From Pseudomonas sp. ICMP22404 (lineage in GTDB: Bacteria; Pseudomonadota; Gammaproteobacteria; Pseudomonadales; Pseudomonadaceae): a stretch of 64,000 nt of DNA. Positions 17,373 to 24,848 of this stretch are shown here, in pieces (within the stretch, counting starts at the first letter, position 1; every line of letters begins with the position of its first letter). A program made the translations under genes and the position numbers. The stretch is taken from contig NZ_VCNG01000006.1 in assembly GCF_006227205.1 (NCBI RefSeq), positions 62,001 to 126,000 on the forward strand, given 5' to 3'. The notes beneath the pieces are model-generated. The model was not told where the DNA came from. It did not search any database and saw only the letters and a list, made by a program, of their open reading frames with translations.

Positions 17373-18643
17373 CTGGCGTGCCTCGCTGCCATCGGGCCAT
17401 AGAGCCGACGGTCGATGACCGGCAGGTGTTTACCGGAGCGCGGGTGGCGTTCCAGGTCCTGTGCCTGGCAGGCATGAACCTGCAGGTTGAGTTGATCAAC
17501 GCCCGGATGTTGTTCGATCAAAGCGAGTTTCAGCGCCTGGGACAGTGACTCGCAGCGGTTAGATGGGTTGTCGGCCACCCATTTGAGCACCACACCATCA
17601 TTGTTTTCGACGGACTCGATGATCAGTTGCCATTGAAGTTCGCCGCCAATGCTCTGGATGATTTCGCCAATGTGTTGCGGGAACAGCGACGCCACGCCGA
17701 CCCGCACCCGCTGGCTCTGCGCGCTACGCCCCGCCAGTTCGAACTTGCGCCGTGGGGTGCCGACAGGCTCGCGCCAGCAGGCCCGATCACCCACTGGATA
17801 GCGCACCATCGGCATCAGGGACCGGGTGAAGTTGGTCACCACCAGGTTGCCGGGGCGGCCACAGGCCTCGATGACCTCGCCGCTCACTTCATCGATGATT
17901 TCCACCCGAGTCTGCTCGTCGAAGACGCGGTGTTCGCCGAGCCCGCAATCAGGAGCACTGGCGCCGACCAATCCGGCGTCCACGCTGGCATAACCGATGG
18001 AGGCGAAGCGTGCCTGGGGAAAGGCTTGTCTCAACATCACAAGTTGGCGCTCGAACAGGTGCTCGCCGCCGAACAGCACGGTAGTGATACCGGACAGCGT
18101 TCGCCCCTGCCGGCTCAGATGACTGGCAATGGCCAGCAGGTGGGCCGGTACGCCCGCCAGCACATTGATGCGGTGTGCGGCGACGGCATCGGCCAGCACG
18201 TCGGGATCGATCGACCCGGTGAAGGGGAACTCGCTGATCGGGAGGTCAACCTGGCAGAGAGCACCGTGAATGAACAGGAAACTCGCATACAGGTCCCCCG
18301 AAAAGAACAGATTGGCGATTCGATCACCTGTTCCAAGCTGGGCGGCAAGGCTGCCTGCGAAACCCTCGAGCATTCGCTGCCATTCCCCATGGGTGTACAC
18401 CGACAGCTTCCCCTGGCTGGTGGTGCCACCGGTTTTATAGATCAGTGCGTCCGTGACGGGCCCGGTCAATACCTCCCAGGTGTCCAGGTCATGACTGCCG
18501 CGCCAGTAATCGCTGGCGTCGACAATCGGCAGGTCCTCAAAAGCGCAGCCTTGCGCAGGTAAATGCGTCCAGTGTTTCTGGTAATACTTTGAATGCAGGC
18601 GAATATGGCCAAGCCATTGTTCAAATGGAAAGGAAGGGCTCAT
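17369..18643 (-). CDS. PaaK/LuxE-superfamily adenylate-forming enzyme
   Basis: A 424-residue protein related to phenylacetate-CoA ligase and coenzyme-F-type adenylating enzymes. The nucleotide loop is IYKTGGTTSQGKLSVYT. Further motifs are VLFGGEHLF, GYASVDAGLVG and the C-terminal MVRYPVGDRACW, equivalent to the Y-x-x-G-D block of the ANL fold. It probably activates a carboxylic acid as acyl-AMP and passes it to CoA or a protein thiol. It is related to the C-terminal half of the neighbouring fusion protein (both share the GGEH and SVDAG segments), suggesting duplication. It sits 54 bases after the fusion gene and overlaps the GNAT gene. The acid substrate cannot be predicted. Confidence 0.82.
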   Translation of the reverse strand: MSPSFPFEQWLGHIRLHSKYYQKHWTHLPAQGCAFEDLPIVDASDYWRGSHDLDTWEVLTGPVTDALIYKTGGTTSQGKLSVYTHGEWQRMLEGFAGSLAAQLGTGDRIANLFFSGDLYASFLFIHGALCQVDLPISEFPFTGSIDPDVLADAVAAHRINVLAGVPAHLLAIASHLSRQGRTLSGITTVLFGGEHLFERQLVMLRQAFPQARFASIGYASVDAGLVGASAPDCGLGEHRVFDEQTRVEIIDEVSGEVIEACGRPGNLVVTNFTRSLMPMVRYPVGDRACWREPVGTPRRKFELAGRSAQSQRVRVGVASLFPQHIGEIIQSIGGELQWQLIIESVENNDGVVLKWVADNPSNRCESLSQALKLALIEQHPGVDQLNLQVHACQAQDLERHPRSGKHLPVIDRRLYGPMAARHAR

Positions 18644-18697
18644 CAGGGGGGCTCTCGGGCTATGAAGTTCGCTGGATAAGGCGCGGGCGAAGGGCTA

Positions 18698-21106
18698 TCA
18701 GCCGGGGCTTCTGTTATCAATCACTAGCGGGACTTTGCCGCTGTGTCTGTTCTGTTCGAAACATTCGGGCGTACAGCGTTGGACTTCCAGTACCAGCAAT
18801 GCGGCATCGACGGATGCGCACAGTGGCGGCAGTGCCAGGACCTTGCGTCGTACCGTTTCGGCTTCGCCGTCGGCGCGGATCAGCATGCGCTCACAGCCGC
18901 TGCTGTCGTGATCGAGGACGACCTGAATGGCCACCTGGGCCAGTTCGGCAAGCGCCCGGGTATTGATGGATTCCGTGGCGACACGCAGCACGAGGCCGTG
19001 GCGCTGGCGTAACTCGAACCTGGGGGAGGCCAGGCCACAAGGGCAGGGGCCTGGCAACCAGCGTCCGCAATCGCCGACGTCGTAGCGCTGGAGAGGTTGC
19101 ACCTGGCGCTGCCTGGAAGTGAACAGCAAGCGCCCGGTTTCCCCCGGCGTGACCGGAGCATCCCGCTCCAGGTCGATGATTTCCAGGTGCTGAATCTCGT
19201 CCATCAGGTGGAACACGCCATCATCGCTGGCGGCGCAGGCGTGGCCGAGAGGACCCGCATCCACGCTGCCGTACAGGGCCGAGCGAATGCTGCTGACGCC
19301 GCTGTCCAGGAACAATTGCCGGCTGGCTGGCCCCAGGTGCTCGCCGCCCAACAGGACCTTGCGCACAGCGCAGTAGCCTTGGAGGATTCGCCTTTGGCTG
19401 GAGAACAGACGGTGCAGTGTGCTCGGCATGCCGATCAGCGTGTTGATGCCATGGGCGACGATCATCCGGGCGATTTCGTCGAACGCCTTGTCTGTCGGCG
19501 CGCCCATGGGGTAATGCACGACACTCATCTGTTCGAGTATTTTCGAGAAACTGAAAAAGCCGCCGTAGAGGTTGCCTCCGTAGAACAGGTTCATCACGCG
19601 GTCGTGTGCGGGGTCCAGGCCGGCCGCACGCAGGCCGTCGGCGGCGGCACGCATGTGGCGATCGAAGTCGCGATAGCTGTAGCACGACAGCACGGGCTCG
19701 CCGCTGCTGCCGCCGGAACGGAAGAACAATTGCGCCTTGGGGTCAATGGGGAGGGCCATGAAGCCAGCCTTGTCCATGATCGGCGCTGAAGGATTCATTG
19801 ATATCGGAGCTGGAGAGGTGTCCAGCGTGACACGATGACTCGCGACGTGGGGTTCAAGGCCGACCGATACCCGCCTGCTCAAGCGTTGCAGTGCGTAGAC
19901 GCCGTCATGGGGCTCGCCATCATAGCCCTGCTGAATCTCACGGGTTGTCGAGATGCGCGATACGCCAGCGGCTATCAGGCGACGTGCCAGCCCCGGCGCC
20001 TGTTCCGGCTCGCAAATGAGGGCGCAGCTCTGCAAGACGTTCCGCCAAGGTAGCAGCGTCTCGGTCACCCGCACTTGGGGGACGGGCCGCAGCAGCAGCG
20101 TGCGAAACAGCGGCGACGGCGACAGGTCGCGATGATGTTCCCAGAGAACGCGCCAACCCTCACCGGCCCAGACCTGGCCTGCATGGCCGGCGAAGCTTTG
20201 GTCCAGTCGGGCGAGTGCCGTCCGGGTGGTGATCTCACAGGCTTCGGCCGTGGTGAGCGCCAGGGCCGGCCAGCGTCCGGCCCTTCGCTCGAATGCGGCG
20301 GCCAGGGCGTTACCCACTTGCTCCATGACGACGGGGTCGTCAGTGTCGACCAGCAGCCATTGTGGGCTGGAGCAGGCTTGCTGGTCTAGGCGGCAGATTT
20401 CATCTACCAGGCTATCCAATGCCTGGGTGCTGGCGGCGTGAGGCGTGAGATAGGCGAAGCTGATGCGATGCCCCCAGTCGATCCAGCGACAGCCGCTTGG
20501 GACCTGCTCGCGCAATGCCTTGAGTGCCGTCTCGCCGCCCCAGGCGCTGACACCTTGTGCCAGGGCGAAAAGACGCTGGCTGTCGTGGTGGGGAACCGGC
20601 AATACCGCCAGGTAATCGCAGAGCCGGCCACTGCTGTCGTACGCTAGAAAAGCCGCCAACAGGCGCGCCGTCAATTCCCCATCCCGTGTGCTCGGGCGTA
20701 TCCAGTTGATATTGCCCGCCAGCAGACTTTCCAGGGCCGCGCAGAACGCCAGCAATGGTGCATTGCTCGGCGTGACATGCACCACCAGGCCCAAGGGCTG
20801 CCAGCTTTCAAAGGGCCCGTCGCTATAGTCGATACGCCGCAGTGAGCGAGGATCCGGTCCCAGCTCTCGCGCAAGTTTCAAGCTCAGGTGCTCGCGGCCG
20901 CAGAATGCGATCAGTGCCTGGCGTTGGTCCTCGTCGAGGAAGGCTTCCCGTCCAACGCGCAGTCCCTGAGCGAACGCCTCGGCGCAGTCGAGCACGCTGG
21001 CGCTCGTGGGCGCCCAGGCCAGTAGGGCGGGCAGTTGCGCTTGCAGGCGGTCGAGGGCCTGGTCGAGTGTCAGGCTCCCATTCAGTTGACCGTTGATGAG
21101 GTACAT
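18698..21106 (-). CDS. LuxC-like acyl reductase fused to a PaaK-like adenylation domain
   Basis: An 802-residue two-domain protein. Residues 1 to about 420 resemble LuxC fatty-acyl reductase: LGLVVHVTPSNAPLLAFC, SLLAGNINWIRPS, VSAWGGETALKALR and the catalytic Cys245 in DQQACSSPQ. Residues from about 445 are a PaaK/LuxE-type adenylate-forming domain with LFFRSGGSSGEPVLSCYSY, VLLGGEHLGP, YGSVDAGPLG and QRYDVGDCGRW. The likely reaction is activation of a carboxylate and NADPH reduction of the enzyme thioester to an aldehyde. In bioluminescence systems these are separate LuxC and LuxE proteins. It starts one base after the luxE-like stop, with AAGGAG inside the upstream gene. The fusion is in one continuous frame without frameshift. 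Confidence 0.85.
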   Translation of the reverse strand: MYLINGQLNGSLTLDQALDRLQAQLPALLAWAPTSASVLDCAEAFAQGLRVGREAFLDEDQRQALIAFCGREHLSLKLARELGPDPRSLRRIDYSDGPFESWQPLGLVVHVTPSNAPLLAFCAALESLLAGNINWIRPSTRDGELTARLLAAFLAYDSSGRLCDYLAVLPVPHHDSQRLFALAQGVSAWGGETALKALREQVPSGCRWIDWGHRISFAYLTPHAASTQALDSLVDEICRLDQQACSSPQWLLVDTDDPVVMEQVGNALAAAFERRAGRWPALALTTAEACEITTRTALARLDQSFAGHAGQVWAGEGWRVLWEHHRDLSPSPLFRTLLLRPVPQVRVTETLLPWRNVLQSCALICEPEQAPGLARRLIAAGVSRISTTREIQQGYDGEPHDGVYALQRLSRRVSVGLEPHVASHRVTLDTSPAPISMNPSAPIMDKAGFMALPIDPKAQLFFRSGGSSGEPVLSCYSYRDFDRHMRAAADGLRAAGLDPAHDRVMNLFYGGNLYGGFFSFSKILEQMSVVHYPMGAPTDKAFDEIARMIVAHGINTLIGMPSTLHRLFSSQRRILQGYCAVRKVLLGGEHLGPASRQLFLDSGVSSIRSALYGSVDAGPLGHACAASDDGVFHLMDEIQHLEIIDLERDAPVTPGETGRLLFTSRQRQVQPLQRYDVGDCGRWLPGPCPCGLASPRFELRQRHGLVLRVATESINTRALAELAQVAIQVVLDHDSSGCERMLIRADGEAETVRRKVLALPPLCASVDAALLVLEVQRCTPECFEQNRHSGKVPLVIDNRSPG

Positions 21107-21107
21107 A

Positions 21108-22235
21108 TCAATGCTCCTTGATCAGTTCAGCGGCAGCCATGGCGCAGCTTCGGCTGGCGCTGGTGCCGGCACGTCCATGCAGTTCGAACCACTGGGTGCT
21201 CGAACCGCATTCACAGTTGGCGGGGTGCAGGGTCGCCAGATCGCTCATCACCACGGCATGGGCGGGACTGGAGGAGATATAGGGCGAAACGAACGACAGC
21301 AATCCGGCCTCGCCGAACGGCTGCACGTCGAAGTTCGAGGGGTGACGGACAAAGACTTTCGAATAGACCGGCACATGAAACCGATGCTGGGCACATTCGA
21401 TGTAGGGCACGGCGTGTTCGACGGCACCATAGCCGTCGCGGCAGCGATGGGCCTTGATGCCCAGTTGCCGGGTGATGCGTTCATAGACCTGATGGCGGGG
21501 CATTTCCCGGGCAGCCTGTTTCTTCCAGCCGCCGCCGAGGAACACCAGGGAATCAGGCACGAGCGTCAGGTTTGGGACGCCGCTCTCGCGCATGCGTTCG
21601 AGTACGTGCCAAAGCAGCGCCGGAAAGCCGAAGATTCTCACCGGCAGGCCTTGCTCGGCGAATGCCTGCAGGGCACGGATGACGCCGAAAACGTCGAACT
21701 CATGGCCGTTGCCGGTACGTCGCAAGGCATAGGCAACGCTATTGGCCGGGGCGAAGCGACACAGGAACTGGTCGGTATAGGCTGTACCGAGGCGATTGTC
21801 CGGTTCGGGTTCATGGCTGAGCAACAGGTAGTTGCAGGGCGCGTCCGGTGTCGACCAACCGTAATGATCGAAGATGCGTGCCACCATCCCTTGGGCGGCC
21901 GCCATGCTGCGTTCGTCATAGCGCATGCGGCTTTTCTGGCCGCCGGTGCCGGAGGAGGTGAGCTCCAGGGCCTCCTCGCCCGTAGGGCTGACCAGCAAGC
22001 GTTGCTTGAAGTAGTTGGCGTAGATGGGCGGCAGGCGCGACCAGTCCGTCAGATGTTCCAGGTCCTCGACGGCAAGCCCGTTGGCGTTGAGCCAGTCTTC
22101 GTAGCCTGGGGTATGGTGGCTATGAAACAGGCTGATCTCGGCCATGGCCCGATCGAACAGCCCGGCGGGCATCGAGTCGGGGCTGTAGGGTTGGGACAAT
22201 GCACACAGTGCATCGGCGTGGGGGAAATGAATCAT
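21108..22235 (-). CDS. LuxE-like acyl-protein synthetase
   Basis: A 375-residue member of the LuxE acyl-protein synthetase family, which activates a fatty acid with ATP and carries it as a thioester for transfer to LuxC. Visible family features are the nucleotide loop ELTSSGTGGQKSRM, FLGGGWKK, the acidic CRDGYGAVEHAVPY and the C-terminal RSCAMAAAELIK. Its Cys364 matches the position of the acyl-accepting Cys of Vibrio LuxE as I remember it. The start at 22235 has AGGAAAG upstream. It lies 29 bases after the MFS gene and one base before the LuxC fusion. No luxA/luxB is nearby, so light emission is not implied. Confidence 0.87.
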   Translation of the reverse strand: MIHFPHADALCALSQPYSPDSMPAGLFDRAMAEISLFHSHHTPGYEDWLNANGLAVEDLEHLTDWSRLPPIYANYFKQRLLVSPTGEEALELTSSGTGGQKSRMRYDERSMAAAQGMVARIFDHYGWSTPDAPCNYLLLSHEPEPDNRLGTAYTDQFLCRFAPANSVAYALRRTGNGHEFDVFGVIRALQAFAEQGLPVRIFGFPALLWHVLERMRESGVPNLTLVPDSLVFLGGGWKKQAAREMPRHQVYERITRQLGIKAHRCRDGYGAVEHAVPYIECAQHRFHVPVYSKVFVRHPSNFDVQPFGEAGLLSFVSPYISSSPAHAVVMSDLATLHPANCECGSSTQWFELHGRAGTSASRSCAMAAAELIKEH

Positions 22236-22264
22236 CGGATAACTTTCCTAAGAGGCGGAGCAAT

Positions 22265-23500
22265 TCAAACGTGTGCGACCGGTCGCGACTTGAACAGGCA
22301 CAACGCAACAGGACAACTGAGCCCGGCGATACCGGCCATCAAGGCAAAGGATTCCAGGCTGTTGCCGGCGCCCAATAACGCCAGCAATGAACCGGCAACG
22401 CTCATCACGGCGATGGAGATCATCCCGACCATGGCCGAGACCAACCCTTTGCTGTCGTCGCTGGCAAACAACGCCAGTCGATACAGCGCCGCATTGCCCA
22501 TGCCGAGGCCGAGGGCGTACAACGAAAGTCCGCTGACCAGCACAGGCAGGGAAAGGGCGAACCGACTGGCAATAACCAAGGCAACCAGGCCGGCGCACAG
22601 GGGCCAGAGGCTGCGACGAAGCACGCCGTCTACGCCGGCCCGTTCCACCCACGCGTTGAGCAGGAGATTGCCGAGAATCACGGCGGCGAACACGGGGATC
22701 TGCCACAGCCCATACACCAATGGTGAAACCCCCTGTCCCTCTATCAGCAGCAGGGGCGACAGGCCGATCCAGGCGATCAGGGGCAGGCTCATCAGCCCCA
22801 GCGCAACGCTGGCCGCCATGAATCGGGGATGGCTCAGCAAGGCGCCATAGCGTTTGATCAGTGCAGCCAGTTCGAAAGGAACAGGTGGCGGCTGTTGGCT
22901 GCCTGGAGGCGCCGGCCTGGCGCGGTGCGGCATGAAGCCCCAGAGCGCCAGCCAACTCACTGCGCCGAGGCCGGCCAGCAGCAGAAACAGTTCGCGCCAG
23001 GACAACCATTGCAGCAGCAACCCACCCAGCAAGGGGCCCAGCAAGGGCGATAGGAGGGCCAGGTTGCCCAGCAGCGCCATGATTTTCACGGCATCCGACT
23101 CGTTGAACATGTCCTGTATGGCGGGGTAGCTGACGGCGATCACGAAGCCCAGGCCCATGCCCTGGATCAGGCGAAGGCCATTGAACCCCTGCATCTGGGT
23201 GACCTGGGTGGTCGCCGCACAAGCCAGCACGAACCCGGCGCAACCGGCCAGCATGAACGGCCGACGTCCATGGTGATCCGACAACGGCCCGATCAACCAA
23301 GGCAGCAGGACGCCACCCAGCAGGTAGAGGTTGAACGCGTAGGGAATCTGATCCGAAGCCGCTCCGAGTTCTTCGGTGACGGCGAGCATGGCGGGCATGA
23401 TCAGGTCGCTGGCCATGTACGTTAATAATTCAAAGAGTGCGATAGCCAGGCAGAAACCTGTCAATCGTTTAGGCGAGAAAGTTGTCAGCAAGTTTTGCAT
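22265..23500 (-). CDS. MFS transporter, Bcr/CflA or MdfA type
   Basis: A 411-residue inner-membrane transporter with about twelve hydrophobic segments. The MFS loop 2-3 signature GPLSDHHGRRPFMLAG is at about residues 71-86, and the N-terminus (FELLTYMASDLIMPAM) carries the Asp-x-x-x-P motif of drug:proton antiporters. It is the first gene of the five-gene LuxC/LuxE operon and is best read as exporter of, or resistance determinant for, the product. The ribosome binding site is weak (CTGGGA next to ATG). No regulator gene adjoins the operon. Confidence 0.88.
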   Translation of the reverse strand: MQNLLTTFSPKRLTGFCLAIALFELLTYMASDLIMPAMLAVTEELGAASDQIPYAFNLYLLGGVLLPWLIGPLSDHHGRRPFMLAGCAGFVLACAATTQVTQMQGFNGLRLIQGMGLGFVIAVSYPAIQDMFNESDAVKIMALLGNLALLSPLLGPLLGGLLLQWLSWRELFLLLAGLGAVSWLALWGFMPHRARPAPPGSQQPPPVPFELAALIKRYGALLSHPRFMAASVALGLMSLPLIAWIGLSPLLLIEGQGVSPLVYGLWQIPVFAAVILGNLLLNAWVERAGVDGVLRRSLWPLCAGLVALVIASRFALSLPVLVSGLSLYALGLGMGNAALYRLALFASDDSKGLVSAMVGMISIAVMSVAGSLLALLGAGNSLESFALMAGIAGLSCPVALCLFKSRPVAHV

Positions 23501-23624
23501 TCCCAGCGTTTATTTTGAGTAAAGAGGTGTGCGCCTCTTATTCGAGAATACGTGGGGGGCGATAAGGCTTGAAAGACAGAGTTCCCCGGTGTTAACGAAG
23601 GAAATGCGCTTTGCGGACGTAAGA

Positions 23625-23648
23625 AAATGTCCGCAGGAGCGGACATTT
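23625..23648 (-). terminator. Perfect 10-bp hairpin, probable terminator of the small lipoprotein gene
   Basis: AAATGTCCGC (23625-23634) and GCGGACATTT (23639-23648) form a perfect stem with a four-base loop; read on the minus strand the stem ends in ATTTTCTT. A third copy of GCGGAC at 23613-23618 can pair instead with GTCCGC at 23629-23634, giving a competing hairpin. It lies about 100 bases after the lipoprotein gene and 125 bases before the MFS start codon, so it could also sit in the operon leader. Confidence 0.6.
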
Positions 23649-23750
23649 ATTTCCTAATTAAGTCAGTAAGTTACAGCTTGATTGGTAGGAGGGGTCGTAG
23701 CATGGGGAGGCTCGCTACAGAGGCTTCACCAAGGACACGCCGCAAAGGTC

Positions 23751-23888
23751 CTAGCGGTGCTGGTCGAAACCCGGACCACCCGGATGTCCCGGTCCTTGCC
23801 CATGACCGTGGCCTGGGGGGAAAAAGAGGCAGCCGCTCAGCGTCAGGATCGATAACAGCGGCAGCAGCAGTGACATGCGACGAAACAT
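23751..23888 (-). CDS. Small Gly/His/Pro-rich lipoprotein
   Basis: A 45-residue protein with a classical lipoprotein signal: MSLLLPLLSILTLSGC with lipobox LSGC, the acylated Cys at residue 20. The mature peptide is only about 26 residues (LFFPPGHGHGQGPGHPGGPG), rich in Gly, His and Pro. The start at 23888 has AGGA eight bases upstream; an in-frame ATG at 23903 lacks a ribosome binding site. Function is unknown; His-rich composition suggests metal or cell-envelope association. Small proteins of this pattern recur in Pseudomonas, as far as I recall. Confidence 0.72.
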   Translation of the reverse strand: MFRRMSLLLPLLSILTLSGCLFFPPGHGHGQGPGHPGGPGFDQHR

Positions 23889-24038
23889 AAATAATATCCT
23901 CATGATTGAACACCGTGCTTGCGCGTCAGCGCTCCTTCGGCGGTACCATGTGACCCCGTCGGCTGCCGCTTGTCCCTGAAATCGGGTAAGCACTTGGCAA
24001 GCGAGCGGATACAGAACGGATACATTCAGGAACTGGCA

Positions 24039-24227
24039 ATGACTCATTCGCAACGTTTGAAATACTCGATTCTGATTATCCTCGTGGTCCTGGCGATCAT
24101 GCTGGGACTGTCGTGGATGCAGAACAAAGGCATGATCAGCGAGCAGCTGTTTCAATACATCGCCATTGCCGTGGCGGTGATCGTGGTGGTGATCAACGGG
24201 GTGATGCGGCGCAAGGTCAAGCCCTGA
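24039..24227 (+). CDS. Small two-helix membrane protein
   Basis: A 62-residue hypothetical protein with two hydrophobic helices, at about 9-26 (YSILIILVVLAIMLGLSW) and 40-55 (YIAIAVAVIVVVINGV), and a basic C-terminus (MRRKVKP) that should stay in the cytoplasm. The start at 24039 has AGGAA seven bases upstream; the frame is open further upstream to 23919 but that extension looks non-coding. It is divergent from the lipoprotein gene and convergent with the Fur-like gene, whose stop lies three bases beyond its own. No function is assigned. Confidence 0.7.
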   Translation: MTHSQRLKYSILIILVVLAIMLGLSWMQNKGMISEQLFQYIAIAVAVIVVVINGVMRRKVKP

Positions 24228-24230
24228 GCG

Positions 24231-24611
24231 TCATTCCGTGGCCGCGAGCACGGCCATGGCCCTGGCGTGCAGGCTGTAGCTCTTATCGGGGTTGAGCGTC
24301 ACCACGCCTTCGCTGCACAGGCGCTTCAACACCTCGCGAACGCTGAGGAAGGACAAGGGAATGTCCAGCCCCAACAACTGGGTGTGCACGCCCCGCACGC
24401 CCAGGCAGCGGTTCTCCACCGTAGCGGTGAGCAATACGTCGATGATCTTGAGGCGAATGAGGCTGGTCCTGAGCCCGAAGCTCTTGAGCAGACGCCTGAT
24501 GTGCTCGTTACTGCCTCGTTCCGTCGATCTGACGGGTACGGTATTCGTGGCCGTCATCGACACACCGGTCGATTCCAGCTTATCTGTCACGGGCAGTTGC
24601 GCGTTATGCAT
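24231..24611 (-). CDS. Short Fur-like winged-helix protein
   Basis: A 126-residue protein whose residues 38-115 (LLKSFGLRTSLIRLKIIDVL ... FLSVREVLKRLCSEGVVTL) match the N-terminal winged helix of Fur-family regulators. The C-terminal metal-binding and dimerisation half, with its His and Cys ligands, is absent: only two Cys and few His are present. It may be a Fur-derived DNA-binding protein that no longer senses metal in the usual way. The start at 24611 has AGGA eight bases upstream. It lies 180 bases beyond the toxin-like gene on the same side; no operon is implied. Function is uncertain. Confidence 0.7.
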   Translation of the reverse strand: MHNAQLPVTDKLESTGVSMTATNTVPVRSTERGSNEHIRRLLKSFGLRTSLIRLKIIDVLLTATVENRCLGVRGVHTQLLGLDIPLSFLSVREVLKRLCSEGVVTLNPDKSYSLHARAMAVLAATE

Positions 24612-24814
24612 GCCAAAAATCCTTGCCAGCCTGATCAGAAAAGGTCACCGGTGTTCTCATGGACGAACGAGGGCGTTCAATCATGCGGATCGAGATGTGA
24701 AAAAAACGCCGGGATGTCGTCAAACCCTTGTGATGAGTCGCGTGCAGGCGATTTTTTTATCAGGCAGGGGAAGGGCGGGTTACTGACGGCACTGGTCATC
24801 GGCGAGCCTGCCCC

Positions 24815-24843
24815 CCGCTTTTGCGAGCAGGCTCGTTCCCGCA
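24815..24843. repeat. Single degenerate REP
   Basis: TTTTGCGAGCAGGCTCGTTC followed by CCGCA is one REP arm with substitutions, six bases beyond the stop codon of the 1606-residue protein gene. Confidence 0.7.
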
Positions 24844-24848
24844 GCTCG

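Noticed and set aside
16428..23500. Bioluminescence (lux) operon
   Set aside because: LuxC- and LuxE-like domains are present, but luxA, luxB and luxD are not; the added PaaK, GNAT and MFS genes point to a different product.
23671..23913. 80-codon minus-strand frame over the small lipoprotein gene
   Set aside because: The lipoprotein frame has a signal peptide, lipobox and ribosome binding site; the alternative has neither.
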